Below the pieces are notes generated by a model, which saw nothing but the letters and a program-made list of their open reading frames with translations, searched no databases and was not told the DNA's origin. A program made the position numbers and the translations under genes. A stretch of DNA of 32,351 bases from Dechloromonas sp. (GTDB taxonomy: Bacteria > Pseudomonadota > Gammaproteobacteria > Burkholderiales > Rhodocyclaceae), in assembly GCA_017302355.1 (NCBI GenBank), contig JAFLDQ010000019.1, positions 1-32,351 of the forward strand, in the 5' to 3' direction. This document shows positions 1 through 10,200 of this stretch, in pieces (within the stretch, counting starts at the first letter, position 1; every line of letters begins with the position of its first letter).

Positions 1-612
1 CTGCTCCGGGAGCGCGCCAGCGACTCGGCCCGTTCCCGCCTCGATGTCATCTCCGCCGGTGTCCCCTACGTTCCACCTGGTACGCCCGCGCGCTTCCCGG
101 CAAGTCCAGCCATTTGGACCTCGGCCAGCTCTCAGGCTGGCCTCCGGGCTCTTCTTGAGCTCGAGGACGACCCCGAGCTTCGCGCCGGCTTCCAGCAAGG
201 CCTATCGGCCAACGCCCGTCGCGTGCTTCCTTATATCGAGCTCGCCGGCTCCTACGACAACTCCCAAGCCGACAACTACACCGCCGACTGGCGGCCGCTC
301 AACAGCCATTAGTCGCCCCAAGCCAGTATCGAGGAGGCCGTGCAACTCGGCAACCGGCAAAAACCCGTCTGGCTGGCCCTTTCCCCGCGCCGCGTGCGCG
401 AGACCGAACAGATGCGCGATCCACTGTTTGCCGCCTGGATCGTGGCTCTGAGCGGGGACGAGGCCGTCCGGCGTCAGGCCCGTCCCGCCATCCGGCGCGC
501 GCTCTGCCACTTCGATTGGAAACGCCTCTTCACCTCGCTCTTCTTTATGGCCGAATGCGCTTATTACGAACTCCGCGATGCGGCCCCTGCCGCACGGAGC
601 GCGGGAGGCTGA
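1..612 (+). pseudogene. Unknown protein, 5' end outside window, interrupted by an in-frame amber codon
   Basis: Frame 1 is open from the first base, so the gene begins upstream of the window. It reads about 103 codons, meets TAG at 310-312, and then continues open in the same frame to TGA at 610-612. The reading on both sides looks like ordinary protein: it is rich in Leu/Ala/Arg with aromatic residues, and Trp-Lys-Arg-Leu-Phe and Ala-Tyr-Tyr-Glu-Leu stretches lie near the end. A single TGG to TAG change would explain the break (inference). A GTG at 340 could restart the last 90 codons. I do not recognise the family; the spacing of helical segments would fit an alpha/alpha-barrel enzyme, but this is only an impression. 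The next gene starts two bases after this stop, so the two were probably an operon. A sequencing error cannot be excluded. Confidence 0.5.
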
Positions 613-614
613 CC

Positions 615-1747
615 ATGCACCAAACCCCGATGGGACGACGCACCGTGCTCGCGGCGGGACTGGGCGCGTTCCTCCCCCCCGCCCCTGCCGCCTCGAATAC
701 GCCTGGTGAGCGCTGGCCGCTGATCCGGCAGCCCTGCGCGCCTGGCTGCGGGCGCAGCCGCAGGGCGGGGCGCGCGGCCCGTTTGCCGTCGAGCCGGTCT
801 GGCGGCGCCCGGGAAACAGCGGGCCGCGCGCCGGGCAAGCGGTGATCGGCCTGATGCTGAACGGCGCCCAGGGCGACGACGACGAGGCGCACGGCGGCCA
901 CTTCGCGCTGATGACCGGCCGCATCGGCGCCCAGGGCGGCATCGACGAATGGCTGGTCAACAATTTCTACACGCTCGATGCCGAGAGCGAGAAGGGCATC
1001 ATCGCCGCCCCGGCGCCGCTCGACCACTATCTCGGCGACCTCAACAGCGGCCAGGCCTGGTACCGTCCCTCGTACCTGCTGGTCGCGACGCTCGGCGACG
1101 TGCGGGCGGCTGCCCGATTGCAGTCGGCGCTGGGCCGGGTGTACAACCAGTTCTACCGGCACCAGTTCGCCTACCGGCATGCGCTTGCGAACTGCGCCGG
1201 CATCAGCGTGACGGCCGCGCGCGCGCTCGGCTGGCGGGTGCCGGCGCGCGGGCCCGAAAGCTGGCTGCGGGGTATCATCGCCCTGCCGCTGGTCGCGCTC
1301 AGGGAGCGCAGCCTGACCAGGGGCGCGGCGACCTTCAACTACCTGACCGCGGACCGGACCATCCTGTACCCGGCGGCGGCCTTCGAGGAAATGGGCGCCG
1401 ACCTGCTGCGCCTGGCGAGCGGCCAGGCCGGCCGGCATCCGAACGAATTCGAGCGCGTGCTGGGCGAGGACATCGAGGAAATCCTGCTCGTCCGCGTGCC
1501 GCAGTTCCCATCCAGCCGGGCCTGGGGCGACTGGCCGGTGGAGACCAGCGTCGAGTACCACGCGCGCGTGCCGAAGAATCCCGGCGAGCGGAAGATCATC
1601 CCGGTGCCGTCGCGCGGGTTTCCCGACGAACTGCGCGATCCGCGATCACCGCGCGAGCCGTGGCTGCGTTCGGACTATGCGCTGGCCGGCTGGGGGCTGG
1701 CGATCGTTGCGCTGACTGCGCTCATCCTGCGCCGGCTCTTGGCATGA
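615..1747 (+). pseudogene. Exported or membrane-anchored protein of unknown function (possibly Lnb/DUF4105-like), frameshifted near 710
   Basis: An ATG at 615, two bases after the previous stop, opens a short frame with an export-like start: Arg-Arg, then a hydrophobic Ala/Leu/Gly run and Ala-Pro-Ala-Ala. That frame turns to low-sense Arg/Gly sequence after about 32 codons and stops at 845. The coherent protein continues in another frame from about 710 to TGA at 1745-1747. One missing base around 708-711 would join the two into about 377 residues. A GTG at 842 could start a 301-residue remnant. Counting from that GTG, visible features are His-20 in a Gly-Gly-His-Phe-Ala-Leu motif, Asn-117/Cys-118, and a C-terminal hydrophobic helix ending Arg-Arg-Leu-Leu-Ala. 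A His...Asn-Cys arrangement is reminiscent of Lnb/DUF4105-type periplasmic papain-fold domains, which is a weak inference. Confidence 0.5.
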
Positions 1748-1979
1748 CCCTGGAAACCTCGGTTGACCGCTTGTATTTCGCCAGGGAACTGCGTGACACC
1801 TGATTTCAATGCCTTCGCCGCGTTTCGCCCAAAGGGTGGCCGCGCCACGTCGCCGCTGGCGCGCCTGGTCGGGTGTCCGGCTTTGTCGCTCCTCCTTGCG
1901 GGCATGATCCGCGCAAGCGAGCGGAAACGCCGTAATGCGCCCCGGCAAACGCGGTCCCGCCGGTTACTGTGAACACGCG

Positions 1980-4900
1980 CTAAAGCGCCAGCACCGACAG
2001 GCCGCCATTGCCAAAACTTTCGGGATTGGCGCCGGCGACAAACAGCCTGAAGTCATTGTGGGCGAAATTGCCGATGATTTTGGCCTGGTTGGCTAGCAGG
2101 AAGCCGACATCGCCTTGCGGTTCCAGCGTGTTGCCGTTGAAGGCGCAGTTGAATCCCGGATAGTGATCGTCCTCGCTGTCGATACGATTGTCGGTGACTT
2201 GCAGGGTGTTCCAGATGGACAGGCTGCCTTGGGCCGTGTCGATCACGTTGGCCAGCGCCTTGCCGCTCATGCGCACCCCCTGAAGCTCGTTTCGTTCAAG
2301 GATCAGGCTGCCGCTGTCATCGAAGGCAACGGCCCCCGCCTTGACCGCGGCGCTCAGGCGTTTCAGTTGATCGGCGGTGACTGCGGGGAATTCGTCGGAC
2401 TCGCCGAAAAGCGTGATGCGGCCCTGCAGGCGGTTATTGATCAGGCAGGCATCGTCGGTGTCGTCCAGCGCCAGCGCAAAGGCCGGAATGCCGGCGCGCA
2501 GGGCAACGGCGAGTTGGCCGAGCGCCCTGCTCAACGCGGCGGGCGATGCATTGCGGCCGAGCACGAGGCGAAGGTTGTTGAGGCTGGCCTGTTCGCGGCT
2601 GCTCAGGCTGGCCAGGTCGTTGCTGCGCAGGAGCGCCGTGATCTCGGTCGCCATTTTCCTGCGATCGGCCGGGCCGAGCGCGGCGATGGCTTCCGCCGCC
2701 TCGTTCAGGCTGCCATCCAGCGTGGCGGTGGCACCGAGGGCATTCCTGCTCGCCACGAGGCTGGGTACGCGCTCGAGTACGAAATCCCGTCGTTCGTTGT
2801 TATCGGCGGCGACGGCGAATACGCTGCAGTCCTCGATCAGCAGACGCGTGCTGCCGGCGATCTGCAACAGGCTGCTGCCTACGCCCGAGCGGCCGAAAAA
2901 GTCGACATGGCTGAAATCGACGTTCTGGCACTTCAGGAAGCTGAAACTGCCGGGTTCGCCGCTATTGGCCAAGGTGAAGTCGCGGAGGGTCAGCGAAGCG
3001 AAAGTGTCGAATTTGAACGCCTCTTGCCTGAGCACCACGCGACTGGCCGGGCCGGCGCCGTGGATGCTGATGCGGTGGCGCATCGATCCGGTCAGGCTCA
3101 GGCTGTCGGCCAGGTTGTGGTTGCCCGGCAGCAGGCAGATGCAGATGTCGCGGCGACCTTCGGCGAGCAGCGTGCGCAGGGCGAGATCGAGCGTATCGAA
3201 TTCGCCGGCCAGGCCGACCGTGGCGCAGCAACCGCCCCCCTGGGTCCGCTTGCACAGCGTGTCAATGGCCTGCTGCACCGTGTAAGCCTCGGCGGCCAGC
3301 AGCTCGGCACAGTCGCTCGGGTCGTAGGCGACGCCGTTGGCCAGCGCCAGCTGGGTGCTGAAACGCACCGGCAGGTAACGGCCGGCCACCACCTGGCCGG
3401 CGACCAGCAACTCGGCAGTGGCATGCTGGACAGGCTTGGCCGGATCGGAATCCACCGACCAGACGATAGAGGCAAGGCCGTCCACGCCCGTGTCGACGAT
3501 TTGCGTCACCGTGCCGTTCGGCAGCAGGCCGGCGTCGACCGTGAAGCGCACCTGCGCCCCGACCACCGGAAACTGGCCGTTGGCGACGCCGACCTGCAAG
3601 GGGCTGGGCAGGGCGACCCGGGCCGGGGAGTTGGCCGGATTGGTCTTGATGTTCTGTCCGTCGCCGCCGACGTAATGGAGCTGGGTCAGTTCGGTCAGGC
3701 TGGGGAATCGCGGGCGGCAGTCGGTGATTTTCGACGTCCACGCGCCCCCCTGGAATTCGAGCAACGCCAGCCGGGCGAAGGCGCGCAGCACCCCGGCCGG
3801 GGCCAGGAAGGCAGGCTTGCCGCCTTCCTGCGGCCATTCGATGGCTGCCGTCGCCGTGCGGGCCGGAATGAGCCAGTAGTCGCCGATCCGGTAGCTGCCC
3901 GGGGCGAATTTCACTTCGATGCCATCCTGGGCCATTTCTTCCCAGCCGGCGTTGGCGTTGGCGATCGCTGCCGGTTTCAGGTCGGTGACGCCATCCCAGC
4001 GGCGAACGCGCGGATTGCCGTGGAACAGCGCCACGTCGAGCTCGTGGCCGACGCGCGTGGCAAGATCGACGGTGACGACATTGCCTTCGGTGCGCAGCAC
4101 CTGTACCAGCGGGCCGGGCTGGCCGAGCAGTTCGTGCGTGTCGTCGATGAACTCGACCCAACAGCCGGCGCTGATCGCCAGCACGTCGTCGCGCCCGATG
4201 CTGGCAACCTCGAATTCAGTGGCGATCGGGTCGTCCAGCCAGCGGACGACGCGACTGAGGATGCTGCCGTTGTCGCGCGACCATTTGTAGCGGGCTTTGC
4301 CGGTGACCGTGCCGTCGTCGTGGATTTCTACGCGGTAGAGGTGGTTTTCGAGGAGCCGGTAGCCGGCTTCCGGCGGCAACTGGCAAGGTGTCTTGGGCGG
4401 AACGCTGGCCTCGGCGCGGGCGGCGAGACGGCCGTCGGCGGTTGCGGTCAACGTCTTCCAGGCCGCGATTTCCGAAAGGCAGGTCAGGGCAGTGTCCGGG
4501 TCGCCGGCACGCAGCAGTTTCACCTGCCAGACTGTCTTTTCCCGTGTACAGGTGTCCGGCCCGCCGAGTGCCGCTTCGCGCATGCTGGTGTCGTTGACCG
4601 GCAGGTCGAGCGGCGTGAGATGGCGCTGCCAGGCTTCGAGATAGGCGAGGTAGATGCCATCGGCCGGCGCCACGGCGTTGCCGGCGTTGTTGAAGACGAC
4701 GACACCTGCGATGTCGCTTGCCTTGACCCCCTTGGGTGGCAGCGGCAGCAGGCTGGCGTTGGCCGGCAGCACCGGCGAGGCGGTATCGGGCAGGTCGGGC
4801 TGGTTGGCGATCGTCGTCGCGGCCGGGTTCTCGCAGAGCAGGCCATCGACGTAGAGGCGCCCGGCCGAGATGGCCAGGTCGGCGCCGGCCGGCGTCAGGG

Positions 4901-5090
4901 CGAAACCGGGGTTGTCGATGGGCGCGGCGACCGGCCCCAGGCTGTCGCGCGTCTCGATCTCGATGCGATGGTTGAGGATGTCCTGCTGCTCGTTGAAATC
5001 GGCGTCGAGTTGCACGCGGCCCTGTTGCATCCGGACGCTGCGGTAGCGTCTGGCCTTGTCGAATGTGGCGCGGCTGAGGTCGGCTTTCAT
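1980..5090 (-). CDS. DUF6519-type surface protein with beta-helix region, probable eCIS fibre or spike-like component
   Basis: 1036 residues, the last gene of the injection array. The start at 5090 is chosen because GGGAGAG precedes it by four bases and the product then begins Met-Lys-Ala-Asp-Leu-Ser-Arg, followed by a Met-Gln-Gln-Gly-Arg-Val-Gln-Leu-Asp-Ala-Asp motif at about 21-31. This is the hallmark opening of DUF6519 proteins found next to phage-tail-like clusters. A Gly-Gly-Gly-Cys-Cys motif lies near residue 617. Residues about 650-780 carry short hydrophobic strand repeats typical of a right-handed parallel beta-helix. No lytic catalytic motif is obvious. It lies 43 bases after the gpI-like gene with its own ribosome site, which suggests a copy number different from the baseplate proteins. 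The role as receptor-binding or surface fibre is inferred from position and fold. No other fibre candidate exists in the cluster. Confidence 0.8.
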   Translation of the reverse strand: MKADLSRATFDKARRYRSVRMQQGRVQLDADFNEQQDILNHRIEIETRDSLGPVAAPIDNPGFALTPAGADLAISAGRLYVDGLLCENPAATTIANQPDLPDTASPVLPANASLLPLPPKGVKASDIAGVVVFNNAGNAVAPADGIYLAYLEAWQRHLTPLDLPVNDTSMREAALGGPDTCTREKTVWQVKLLRAGDPDTALTCLSEIAAWKTLTATADGRLAARAEASVPPKTPCQLPPEAGYRLLENHLYRVEIHDDGTVTGKARYKWSRDNGSILSRVVRWLDDPIATEFEVASIGRDDVLAISAGCWVEFIDDTHELLGQPGPLVQVLRTEGNVVTVDLATRVGHELDVALFHGNPRVRRWDGVTDLKPAAIANANAGWEEMAQDGIEVKFAPGSYRIGDYWLIPARTATAAIEWPQEGGKPAFLAPAGVLRAFARLALLEFQGGAWTSKITDCRPRFPSLTELTQLHYVGGDGQNIKTNPANSPARVALPSPLQVGVANGQFPVVGAQVRFTVDAGLLPNGTVTQIVDTGVDGLASIVWSVDSDPAKPVQHATAELLVAGQVVAGRYLPVRFSTQLALANGVAYDPSDCAELLAAEAYTVQQAIDTLCKRTQGGGCCATVGLAGEFDTLDLALRTLLAEGRRDICICLLPGNHNLADSLSLTGSMRHRISIHGAGPASRVVLRQEAFKFDTFASLTLRDFTLANSGEPGSFSFLKCQNVDFSHVDFFGRSGVGSSLLQIAGSTRLLIEDCSVFAVAADNNERRDFVLERVPSLVASRNALGATATLDGSLNEAAEAIAALGPADRRKMATEITALLRSNDLASLSSREQASLNNLRLVLGRNASPAALSRALGQLAVALRAGIPAFALALDDTDDACLINNRLQGRITLFGESDEFPAVTADQLKRLSAAVKAGAVAFDDSGSLILERNELQGVRMSGKALANVIDTAQGSLSIWNTLQVTDNRIDSEDDHYPGFNCAFNGNTLEPQGDVGFLLANQAKIIGNFAHNDFRLFVAGANPESFGNGGLSVLAL

Positions 5091-5094
5091 GGTT

Positions 5095-5101
5095 CTCTCC
5101 C
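5095..5101 (-). promoter_or_regulatory. Ribosome binding site of the DUF6519 gene
   Basis: On the minus strand GGGAGAG sits four bases before the ATG at 5090. It decides the start over an upstream in-frame extension to 5183, which would overlap the preceding gene. Confidence 0.6.
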
Positions 5102-5133
5102 GGTTATATCTAGGGATGTGAAATGGGGTCAGG

Positions 5134-7269
5134 TCAATTGACGAAGATGGCGGCCGCTTCGAGGCCGAAACGCAGGTATTCATCCAGCGCCAGGCTGAGG
5201 TTGGCTTCGCGCTGGGGTTGCTGGAGCAGGTTCCAGACGCCCATCTCGGCGCCGTTGTCGGCGCCGGTGCGGATTTCCCGGGCGGTGCTCCGCGTCAGCT
5301 GGCCGTAGGCCGGCGTGGCGAAGCGGGTGCTCGTGAAAGCGGGCGTCACCCGCGTCGCCTCGCGGGCGGCGTCGGCGGCGGGCAAATCGGTCATGACCAG
5401 ATCGGGTTGGCAGCGATGGCGGCGCGGCGTCGCCGATTTCGGCGGCAGGTAGCTGTAGCGGACGCAGCCTTCCTGCCGGCGGGCGATGTCGACCAAGCCG
5501 TCGAACAGGCTGTTGCCGGCCTCCAGCCGGCCGGCCGCCGTCGTGCCGAGCAGGGTGCTGGCGCTGACGGTGAGCGGGCTGTCGTTGATGTCGATGGCGA
5601 GGCCGCCTTCGCCGTCGATCAGGCAGTCGCGCAGCACGACGGCGGCGAGTGGCCGGTTGCTGCGCAGTGGGCCGCTCAGGCAGCGGTAAAGGCTCAGCTC
5701 GAGATCGGTGCCGCTACCCGTGTGGGCGATGCCGCCCTTGCCGGGAACCAGGCTGCAGTGGCGCAGCGTGACGGCGTTCAGCCGCCCTTGCAGGCGCAGG
5801 GCGCCGTCGAGGAGCAGGCCGCCGAGGCTGAGCCGCGTGCTGGCGTTGCCTTTGAGCGCAAAGTCGCCGACCAGAACCGGGCGGCGGCCCGGCGCTGCCT
5901 GGATGGCGAGGTGGCTGTCGGGCAGGTCGAGCGCGGGCGCCACGGCCTCCGTCGCGTCGGTGTCGAGGACGAGCAGCGTTCTTTTTCCGGCGATGACGCG
6001 GTTGACCGCATCGGCCTGGTTGGCCGGGGCGTTGAAGGCCGAGGACAGCGTCGGCGCCGCGGCGCTGGGTATCCGGATGACGACCTCGAAATCGGCTGCG
6101 GCTGGCAGTGCGGCGAGCGGATTGCTGTCGCCGGGGCCGGGGCGCCGGTCGTAGGGGCCGGCCCCGATGTCGCCGGGAAAACCGTAGGCGTAGCCGACTT
6201 CGACGCGGCTTGCCGTGATGCCGGCCGGCAGCGCCAGGCGGCCGCGCCGGGGATCGATGCCGGCCAGCATGCCGCCGGCGGCAGGGAAAGTCATGTGCGG
6301 GCGACCGGCCTTGCGGGCGGCAACGGTCAGCGTTGCCGGCGGATGGCGCCAGTCTTCGGGCGCCACCGTCGGTATCGGACCGAGGTCGCAGATGACCAGG
6401 TGTTCGGCCGGCACCGCCTTGTCGTCGATCCAGACGCGCAGCACCGGGCCGCCGCCAGCTTCGGCGAAATACCGGTCGTCGGGGTCTTCGCCATCGGTCA
6501 GGGCCTGCCGGCGGCTTTCCAGTTCGGCATGCAGGTCGTGCCAGTGCAGCGCTTCCGGCACATTGACCGGCTCGGCCAGATGGCTGATGTCGGTTTCGGT
6601 GCGCGGCCGGTTGAACAGCGGCTGGTCGAGGCCGAGCGGATCGAACGTGTAGAAGCCGGGGCGGGTCGTCGCCGGCCGGGCCGTGGCGCGCTGCACCGGG
6701 TAGGCCTGCAGCCGCCAGAGGCAGAGCCCGACGTTCGGCAGGTTGTAGCGGCCGGCCGGCAGGGTGCGGACATCGGCGGTGCAGGCTTCCGTGCCGAAGG
6801 GGCCGTCGATGCGGGCGAGCGGCCGGGGCTGGCGCAGGTCGGGCATGCGCAGGGAATGCGGCCGCAGATGGTTCAGGTATTGGGTGGTCGATACCCGCTC
6901 GAAGAATTCAACGGCGCGGGCGCGCCAGCCGGTCGTGTCGAAGGCCAGTTCTTCGAGGACGAGCGCCGTGCCCTTGCGCCGGCGCAGGCGCAGCGTGTTG
7001 GCGACGAGCGCGCGCGGGCCGAAGGCGGCCGTGCCGCCGACCGGGTAGAGGGCGCGCACGCCGAGCAGGTCGCCGATGTAGGGCACGACCCAGTCGTCGC
7101 AGGTTTCGATGAAGGCGTTGTCGTAGAGCCGCTCGATATCGGCCTCGACGAGCGCGCCCTGGCGGGCGATGACGCCGAGCAGGGCGCGCAGCGGATCGCC
7201 CAGTTCGGCATCGCGCTCGCGGTAGAAGGCGGGCAGCAGGGCAAGCAGGGTATCGGCGTCCAGTTTCAT
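5134..7269 (-). CDS. Tail protein I-like (gpI/gp7, Afp12/TIGR02242-like) baseplate wedge protein with C-terminal beta-helix
   Basis: 711 residues. The start at 7269 is set by an ATGA overlap with the stop of the preceding wedge gene. The first 150 residues match the gpI-like plan: a Leu-Leu-Pro-Ala-Phe-Tyr-Arg-Glu-Arg-Asp motif at 9-18, an Asp-Asp-Trp-Val-Val-Pro-Tyr-Ile-Gly-Asp motif near 58-67, and an Arg-Arg-Arg-Lys-Gly-Thr motif near 96-101. These are typical of phage tail protein I homologues in eCIS clusters. The middle is domain-rich and not assigned. Residues about 430-620 have repeating short strands with Asp/Gly turns and Cys positions that look like a right-handed beta-helix. It is far longer than phage P2 gpI (about 180 residues). 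It probably forms part of the outer wedge linking the two gp6-like proteins to the fibres (inferred from T4/PVC baseplates). Confidence 0.8.
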   Translation of the reverse strand: MKLDADTLLALLPAFYRERDAELGDPLRALLGVIARQGALVEADIERLYDNAFIETCDDWVVPYIGDLLGVRALYPVGGTAAFGPRALVANTLRLRRRKGTALVLEELAFDTTGWRARAVEFFERVSTTQYLNHLRPHSLRMPDLRQPRPLARIDGPFGTEACTADVRTLPAGRYNLPNVGLCLWRLQAYPVQRATARPATTRPGFYTFDPLGLDQPLFNRPRTETDISHLAEPVNVPEALHWHDLHAELESRRQALTDGEDPDDRYFAEAGGGPVLRVWIDDKAVPAEHLVICDLGPIPTVAPEDWRHPPATLTVAARKAGRPHMTFPAAGGMLAGIDPRRGRLALPAGITASRVEVGYAYGFPGDIGAGPYDRRPGPGDSNPLAALPAAADFEVVIRIPSAAAPTLSSAFNAPANQADAVNRVIAGKRTLLVLDTDATEAVAPALDLPDSHLAIQAAPGRRPVLVGDFALKGNASTRLSLGGLLLDGALRLQGRLNAVTLRHCSLVPGKGGIAHTGSGTDLELSLYRCLSGPLRSNRPLAAVVLRDCLIDGEGGLAIDINDSPLTVSASTLLGTTAAGRLEAGNSLFDGLVDIARRQEGCVRYSYLPPKSATPRRHRCQPDLVMTDLPAADAAREATRVTPAFTSTRFATPAYGQLTRSTAREIRTGADNGAEMGVWNLLQQPQREANLSLALDEYLRFGLEAAAIFVN

Positions 7270-10200
7270 GGCGTGCGCTCCGTGAGGGTGACGGCCGCCG
7301 GATCGAGCAATAGCAGGTCGGCCGGCTGCAGGCTGTTGCCCTGCCAGCGCGCGCTGAGCGCCGGGATGCTGCCGTCGGGGCCGTTGGCGGTGCGGACTGT
7401 GAGGCCAGACTCGACCTGGATCAGCCGGTCGAGATCGGCCCCGACGACGCCGGCTACGCCTTGCAGCGCGGCCAGCACCTCGCTGCCGGTGACCGGCTGG
7501 CCGAAGGCGCGGGCGGCGAAGCCGAAGGCGGCGGCGAGGGCCTTGCCGGCAGCGGCGAGCACTCTTTCCGGCGCATATTCCGGCGCGATCCACAGCCCCG
7601 CCGTCAGACCGAAGCGCAGGTCGCGGCCGGGGCTGACGCGCAGTGGCTGGTAGGGCGGCCGGGCGCTGTCGATGGCGGCGAGCAGGTTGCGGTAGAGCGC
7701 GGCATTCGGGTCGAGCGGGGCGCCGCCGGTGCCGGCCACCGTGAGATGGACCATGCGCCGCTCGCCATCCCATAGCCAGACGGCCTGGGCCTTGCCGATG
7801 CCGGTGAAGGCGGCGGCGAAATCCTCGAAATCGCGCAGCGAGACGATGCGGTCCAGCGTGCGGACGCGCAGCGGCGCATTGCGCCGGGCCTCGTCGCCGG
7901 CTTCGGCATCGGTGCCGCCGCTCGCCGCGACCGGATTGGTGACGGCCTTGAGGCCGGGCGGGCGGCTGAGCAGCATGCTGATCTGCTCGGCGCCGACGTT
8001 GCCGGCCGTGCCCAGCCCGACGCGGTAGCGCGCCTCGACGTTGCCGCCGGTGGGCAGGCGGGTGCCGTGCGTGCCGTCGCCGAATTGCACGGTGGCGCTG
8101 CCGTTTTCATCGAGCTTGACGGTGTAGGCGCGCTCGCCCGGGCCGGGCGCGGTGAAGCGCGGCGCTTCCGGCCAGAGCAGGCCGTCGACGCGGATTTCCA
8201 GCGTGCTCGCCGTGCCGCTCGGTGTCGCGGCGGTGATGTAGGTCAGCGGCCCTTGCCGCAAATTGAAGCGTTGCAGGCTGCGGCTGCCATCGCCGGTCCC
8301 CAGCGGTTCGGGCTGGATGCGCATCTGCTTGCTGTCGCCAGCGCTGGCCGGCGCGAGATTGGCGTTGATGCGCACGGAGGCCGGCAGGTAGGCGTGCGTC
8401 AGATCGCTCGCCAGCAGCAGTTGGGTGCGGCCGTTGCCGCTGTCGTTGTGCTGGATGCGGACGACGTCGGCGGCCGGGGCCAATGCCACGGTCAACCGGG
8501 AAAAATCCTCGAATTCCAGATCCGCCGTCTGGCGGTCGCGGCCGATGCGGATGGACGCCAGCGCGTCGCCTTTGGCCAGCCGGCTGCGCGCCCGGGTGTT
8601 GGCCGGCAGGTCGGCCAGCACCAGTCCGGAGACGGCGAGCCAGCGGCCGGCCGGCAGATCCGGCTCGTAGCCGGCGAGGTCGATCAGGTGGCCCTGCATG
8701 AAGCCGGAGAGCGGCCGGGTGGCCCAGTCGAGCGGCTCGGACTGGCCGAAGGCCGTCGTGCTGCGGACGCGGTTGTTGAAGGTGTCGCGCAGGTTTTCGC
8801 CGCTCAGCGTCAGGCGGGTGGCGGTGGCCGATACCGCGAAATCGGCGCGGGCGTCGTCCTCGGTGGCGACGATGCGATAGACCTCTTCGTAATTCGGGAT
8901 GGACAGGACCGCCCAGCCGCCGGCCAGCCATTTCGGGTAGCTGGCGTCGAGGTGCACGGTATGGACGTCGCGCGGGTAGAGGCGCGCCGCCGGAACGACC
9001 GCCTTGCTGACGCCGGGGCCGGACCAGGCCAGCCGGCAGGTGGCGCTGCCGCCATTCTCGTAATACTCCAGCCGGATGTCGTGCTTGTGATCGGCGCGCA
9101 GGCTGGCCGTGCCGCTGCGTTCGGTGGCGCCCTGGTCGATCCAGAAGTCGATGATGAGCCGGTTGTCTATCCAGAGCCGTAGCCCGTCGTCGGCCGTGAC
9201 GAAGAAAGTGAACTGGCCGGTGACCGGGGGCTGGATCCAGCCCGACCAGCGCACCGAGAACTGGTCGGCCGGGACGGACGGATCGGGGCTGCCGGCCCCC
9301 CAGTCGAAATTGACCATGGCGTCGGTGCGGCTCAGGCGCAGTTCGCGGAAGCCCTTGCCCCGGTAGTACTGGCCGAGCAGCCCGCTGCCGCTGCCGGCCG
9401 GCGGGTCGGAAATGTCGGCCAGCGTGAAGCCTGGCCATTCCGGGTGCTGGCCGATCGGCGGCGGTGCTTCGTCGGCCAGGCCGAGGTAGGTGGCGCGCAG
9501 GCTGGCCGGCATCGCCCGCCAGTCCGGCGCGTTGTGGCCGAACAGGTGGGCGCGGGCGCGCAGCGCATGGCAGCGCGGGTTGGCGCGGGCCGGATGGACG
9601 CCGTGCCAGGGCTTGCCCAGGCCGCGGTCGAGCGTGACGACCGTGTAGCCGGCGTCCTTCGGGTCGCTCGGGTCGGCCGGCAACACTTCGCGCAGGCGGG
9701 CGACGCGGCGGAAATCCCAGTTTTCGTTGCCGGGGTCCTTGGTCCGTTCGTCGCCGATGACGAGCAGGGCGTCGCCGGCTTGCAGGCGGGTCGCCGTGCC
9801 GGCCAGGTAGATCGTGTGCAGGCCCATGCGCGGCGGCGCGGCTTCGGCGGCCAGCACGGGCAGCGCGTTCCAGCGCGCCTTGGCGTCGATGGCTTCGAGC
9901 GTCTCGAAAGTCTGCGCCGTTTCGTCCTGGCCGGGCACGCTCTGGGCGCGGGCGCCGATGTCGATGCGGGTTTCCAGAGGGGCGCCGGGCGCGGTTTCCA
10001 GCGTGAAGGCGAGCCAGGTCGAGGCGGCGACGCCGGGGTGCAATTCGTAGCCGATGGCGCGGGCCAGTTCGAGCACCGAGCGGCGTTCGGTGGCGGTGCC
10101 CAGGTAATTCTCGTTGCCGATGCGTTCCTGGTAAAAGCCCAGCACGTCGAGCACGGCGGCCCAGCTGTCGAGCAGGGCGATGGCCGGGTCGTCGCTGGCG

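Noticed and set aside
1763..1972. 69-codon plus-strand frame in the gap after the broken genes
   Set aside because: No ribosome site or motif, and composition like random GC-rich sequence. The gap 1748-1979 holds nothing I can assign.
1977..1988. Palindrome GCGCT-AA-AGCGC over the stop codon of the DUF6519 gene, considered as a terminator
   Set aside because: Five-base stem with a two-base loop and no T run on either strand; too weak to call.
2115..5141. Very long open frame (1008 codons) on the plus strand opposite the DUF6519 gene
   Set aside because: It is the antisense shadow of a GC-rich gene: Gly/Arg/Ala/Val-biased composition and no recognisable motif, while the minus strand encodes a motif-bearing protein with a ribosome site.
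5091..5183. Longer start for the DUF6519 gene
   Set aside because: It would overlap the preceding gene; a ribosome site and the family N-terminal motif fit the start at 5090.
5218..7653. 811-codon plus-strand open frame opposite the gpI-like and wedge genes
   Set aside because: Antisense shadow that crosses a real gene junction and has no protein motifs.
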